Positions 6,441-7,507 of a stretch of 7,507 nt of DNA are shown piece after piece. The notes beneath the pieces are model-generated. The model made no database searches, was not told the DNA's origin, and saw nothing but the letters and a program-made list of their open reading frames with translations. A program made the position numbers and the translations under genes. The stretch comes from an uncultured Marvinbryantia sp. Its GTDB lineage: Bacteria; Bacillota; Clostridia; Lachnospirales; Lachnospiraceae. Each line of letters opens with the position of its first letter. Within the stretch, counting starts at the first letter, position 1. Location: assembly GCA_934373455.1 (NCBI GenBank), contig CAKRON010000112.1, positions 1 through 7,507 of the forward strand, written 5' to 3'.

Positions 6441-6950
6441 TTACGCACGAACTTCTTCAACAGATTTTCCACGAAGTCTTGCAACTTCTTCTGGGGACTT
6501 CAGCTGTTTCAGTCCTTCCAGTGTAGCAAGTACAACGTTCTGTTTGTTTCTGGATCCCAGACATTTTGTACGGATGTTGCGAATTCCAGCAAGTTCCAGT
6601 ACGTTACGTGCAGGACCACCAGCGATGATACCAGTACCTTCCGGAGCTCTCTTCAGAACGATCTGAGATCCACCGAATTTACCGTCAAAGTTGTGTGGAA
6701 TACTTGCATTTTCATCTAATGCAACAGTGATAAGTTTCTTTGTAGCATCTTCTTTACCTTTACGGATAGCTTCTGGAATTTCAGCAGCCTTTCCAAGTCC
6801 GGCACCAACGTGTCCGTTGCCGTCACCAACAACTACCAGGGCTGTAAAACGCATATTACGACCACCTTTTACAACTTTGGTAACACGCTTAATTGACACT
6901 ACTTTTTCTGTTAATTCTAACTGATTAGCATCAATAATTTCACGTTTCAT
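6441..6950 (-). CDS. rpsE: 30S ribosomal protein S5 (uS5)
   Basis: A 169-residue protein, full length for bacterial S5. The N-terminal double-stranded-RNA-binding-like domain (about residues 12-77) carries [13 protein letters not shown] and the [20 protein letters not shown] signature. The C-terminal domain (about 88-160) carries [19 protein letters not shown] and [12 protein letters not shown]5 sits on the solvent side of the 30S subunit near the mRNA entry channel, contacts S4, and affects decoding accuracy. The start is fixed by AGGAGG about eight bases upstream, in the 11-base gap after rplR. It is followed by rpmD after 19 bases. Confidence 0.97.
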   Translation of the reverse strand: MKREIIDANQLELTEKVVSIKRVTKVVKGGRNMRFTALVVVGDGNGHVGAGLGKAAEIPEAIRKGKEDATKKLITVALDENASIPHNFDGKFGGSQIVLKRAPEGTGIIAGGPARNVLELAGIRNIRTKCLGSRNKQNVVLATLEGLKQLKSPEEVARLRGKSVEEVRA

Positions 6951-6961
6951 GTGTCTACCTC

Positions 6962-7330
6962 CTAAAATTCCAGACCAGCTTCTCTGGCTGCATCTGCTAA
7001 TGCTTTGATTTTACCCTGATATATAAAGCCGCCTCTATCAAAAACAACTTCTTTAATGCCTTTTTCCAGAGCTCTCTCTGCGATTACTTTTCCAAGGTAT
7101 GCTGCTGCATCAACGTTATTAGTCTTCTCAACTTCTGCTTTTACTTCTTTCTGAAGTGTGCTTGCAGAAACCAGAGTATTTCCAACTGTATCGTCAATAA
7201 TTTGAGCATACATATGATTATTGCTTCTGAACACAGCCAGACGAGGCCTCTCAGCAGTGCCGCTGAAACGGTTACGCATTCTGTTGTGTTTTTTTACACG
7301 AACTTTTTGTCTTGACTCTTTACTAACCAT
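6962..7330 (-). CDS. rplR: 50S ribosomal protein L18 (uL18)
   Basis: A 122-residue protein of normal L18 length. The basic N-terminus (residues 1-25) is followed by [20 protein letters not shown] (about 29-48) and the C-terminal block [19 protein letters not shown] (about 96-114), both typical of L18, which binds 5S rRNA in the central protuberance. There are two in-frame ATGs, at 7336 and 7330. The Shine-Dalgarno AAGGAGA sits only about two bases before the first and about eight before the second, so I chose the second, which also gives the usual MVSK start. It follows rplF, and rpsE starts 11 bases after its stop, with that gene's AGGAGG touching the rplR stop codon. Confidence 0.96.
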   Translation of the reverse strand: MVSKESRQKVRVKKHNRMRNRFSGTAERPRLAVFRSNNHMYAQIIDDTVGNTLVSASTLQKEVKAEVEKTNNVDAAAYLGKVIAERALEKGIKEVVFDRGGFIYQGKIKALADAAREAGLEF

Positions 7331-7350
7331 TTTCATACTCTCCTTATCTA

Positions 7351-7507
7351 TTATTTCTTACCAGTCTTACCAACTTTACGTCTAATAACTTCATCAGCAT
7401 ACTTGATACCCTTGCCCTTATAAGGCTCCGGTCTTCTCTTGTCTCTGATTTCAGCCGCAAACTGTCCAACTTTTTCTTTATCAATACCCTTAACGATGAT
7501 CAGGTTC
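7351..7507 (-). CDS. rplF: 50S ribosomal protein L6 (uL6), C-terminal part
   Basis: This is the last 51 codons and the TAA stop of L6; the start lies beyond the right edge. The visible translation begins [15 protein letters not shown] and contains [17 protein letters not shown], the conserved C-terminal signature of bacterial L6, then a basic tail ending in KTGKK. L6 is a large-subunit protein that binds 23S rRNA near the sarcin-ricin loop and factor-binding region. It is followed by rplR after about 20 bases, the standard spc-operon order. Partial only because of the window edge; nothing suggests truncation. Confidence 0.95.
   Translation of the reverse strand, partial: NLIIVKGIDKEKVGQFAAEIRDKRRPEPYKGKGIKYADEVIRRKVGKTGKK

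Noticed and set aside
6300..6719. A 139-codon plus-strand frame over rpmD and rpsE
   Set aside because: It is fully antisense to two certain ribosomal protein genes and has no signals of its own; the other plus-strand frames are the same kind of shadow.

Overview
The window is a stretch of ribosomal-protein superoperon, all genes on the minus strand, so transcription runs from high to low coordinates. Order in that direction: rplF (3' end only), rplR, rpsE, rpmD, rplO, secY, adk, map, a small KOW-domain RNA-binding protein gene, infA, rpmJ, rpsM, rpsK, rpsD, rpoA (5' part only). This is the end of the spc operon, the secY-adk-map-infA-rpmJ block usual in Gram-positive bacteria, and the alpha operon. 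The moderately low GC, strong AGGAGG-type ribosome binding sites, rpsD lying inside the alpha operon (unlike Bacillus subtilis) and the KOW gene between map and infA together suggest a clostridial Firmicute, most likely Lachnospiraceae. That placement is an inference from gene order and protein character; no search was run.

Right part (about 7507 to 4452): rplF to secY are packed with gaps of about 10-35 bases or small overlaps (rplO and secY share one base). The products are large-subunit proteins L6, L18, L30 and L15, small-subunit protein S5, and the translocon channel SecY. Middle (4451 to 2450): a 16-bp perfect hairpin separates secY from adk. After it come adenylate kinase with a zinc-binding lid, methionine aminopeptidase type I, the KOW protein and IF-1, with tight or overlapping junctions.

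The most informative stretch is about 2449 to 1862. Downstream of infA, a terminator-like hairpin has the -10 box of a strong promoter in its loop. Transcripts from upstream could fold the terminator, while transcripts started at this promoter begin inside its 3' arm and cannot. This would insulate the spc block and restart transcription for rpmJ and the alpha operon. Between rpmJ and rpsM lie 322 bases without a credible gene, richer in GC than the flanks and full of perfect inverted repeats, a possible H-type pseudoknot, two mutually exclusive stems and a closing stem that ends about ten bases before the rpsM Shine-Dalgarno. I read this as a structured leader RNA, a candidate autoregulatory site for the alpha operon (S4 is the obvious candidate ligand by analogy with E. 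coli, where S4 represses from upstream of rpsM). I do not recognise it as a family I can name.

Left part (1861 to 1): rpsM, rpsK, rpsD and rpoA encode S13, S11, S4 and the RNA polymerase alpha subunit. rpoA starts with GTG and runs off the window. I saw no tRNA, rRNA, CRISPR array, insertion sequence or broken gene.
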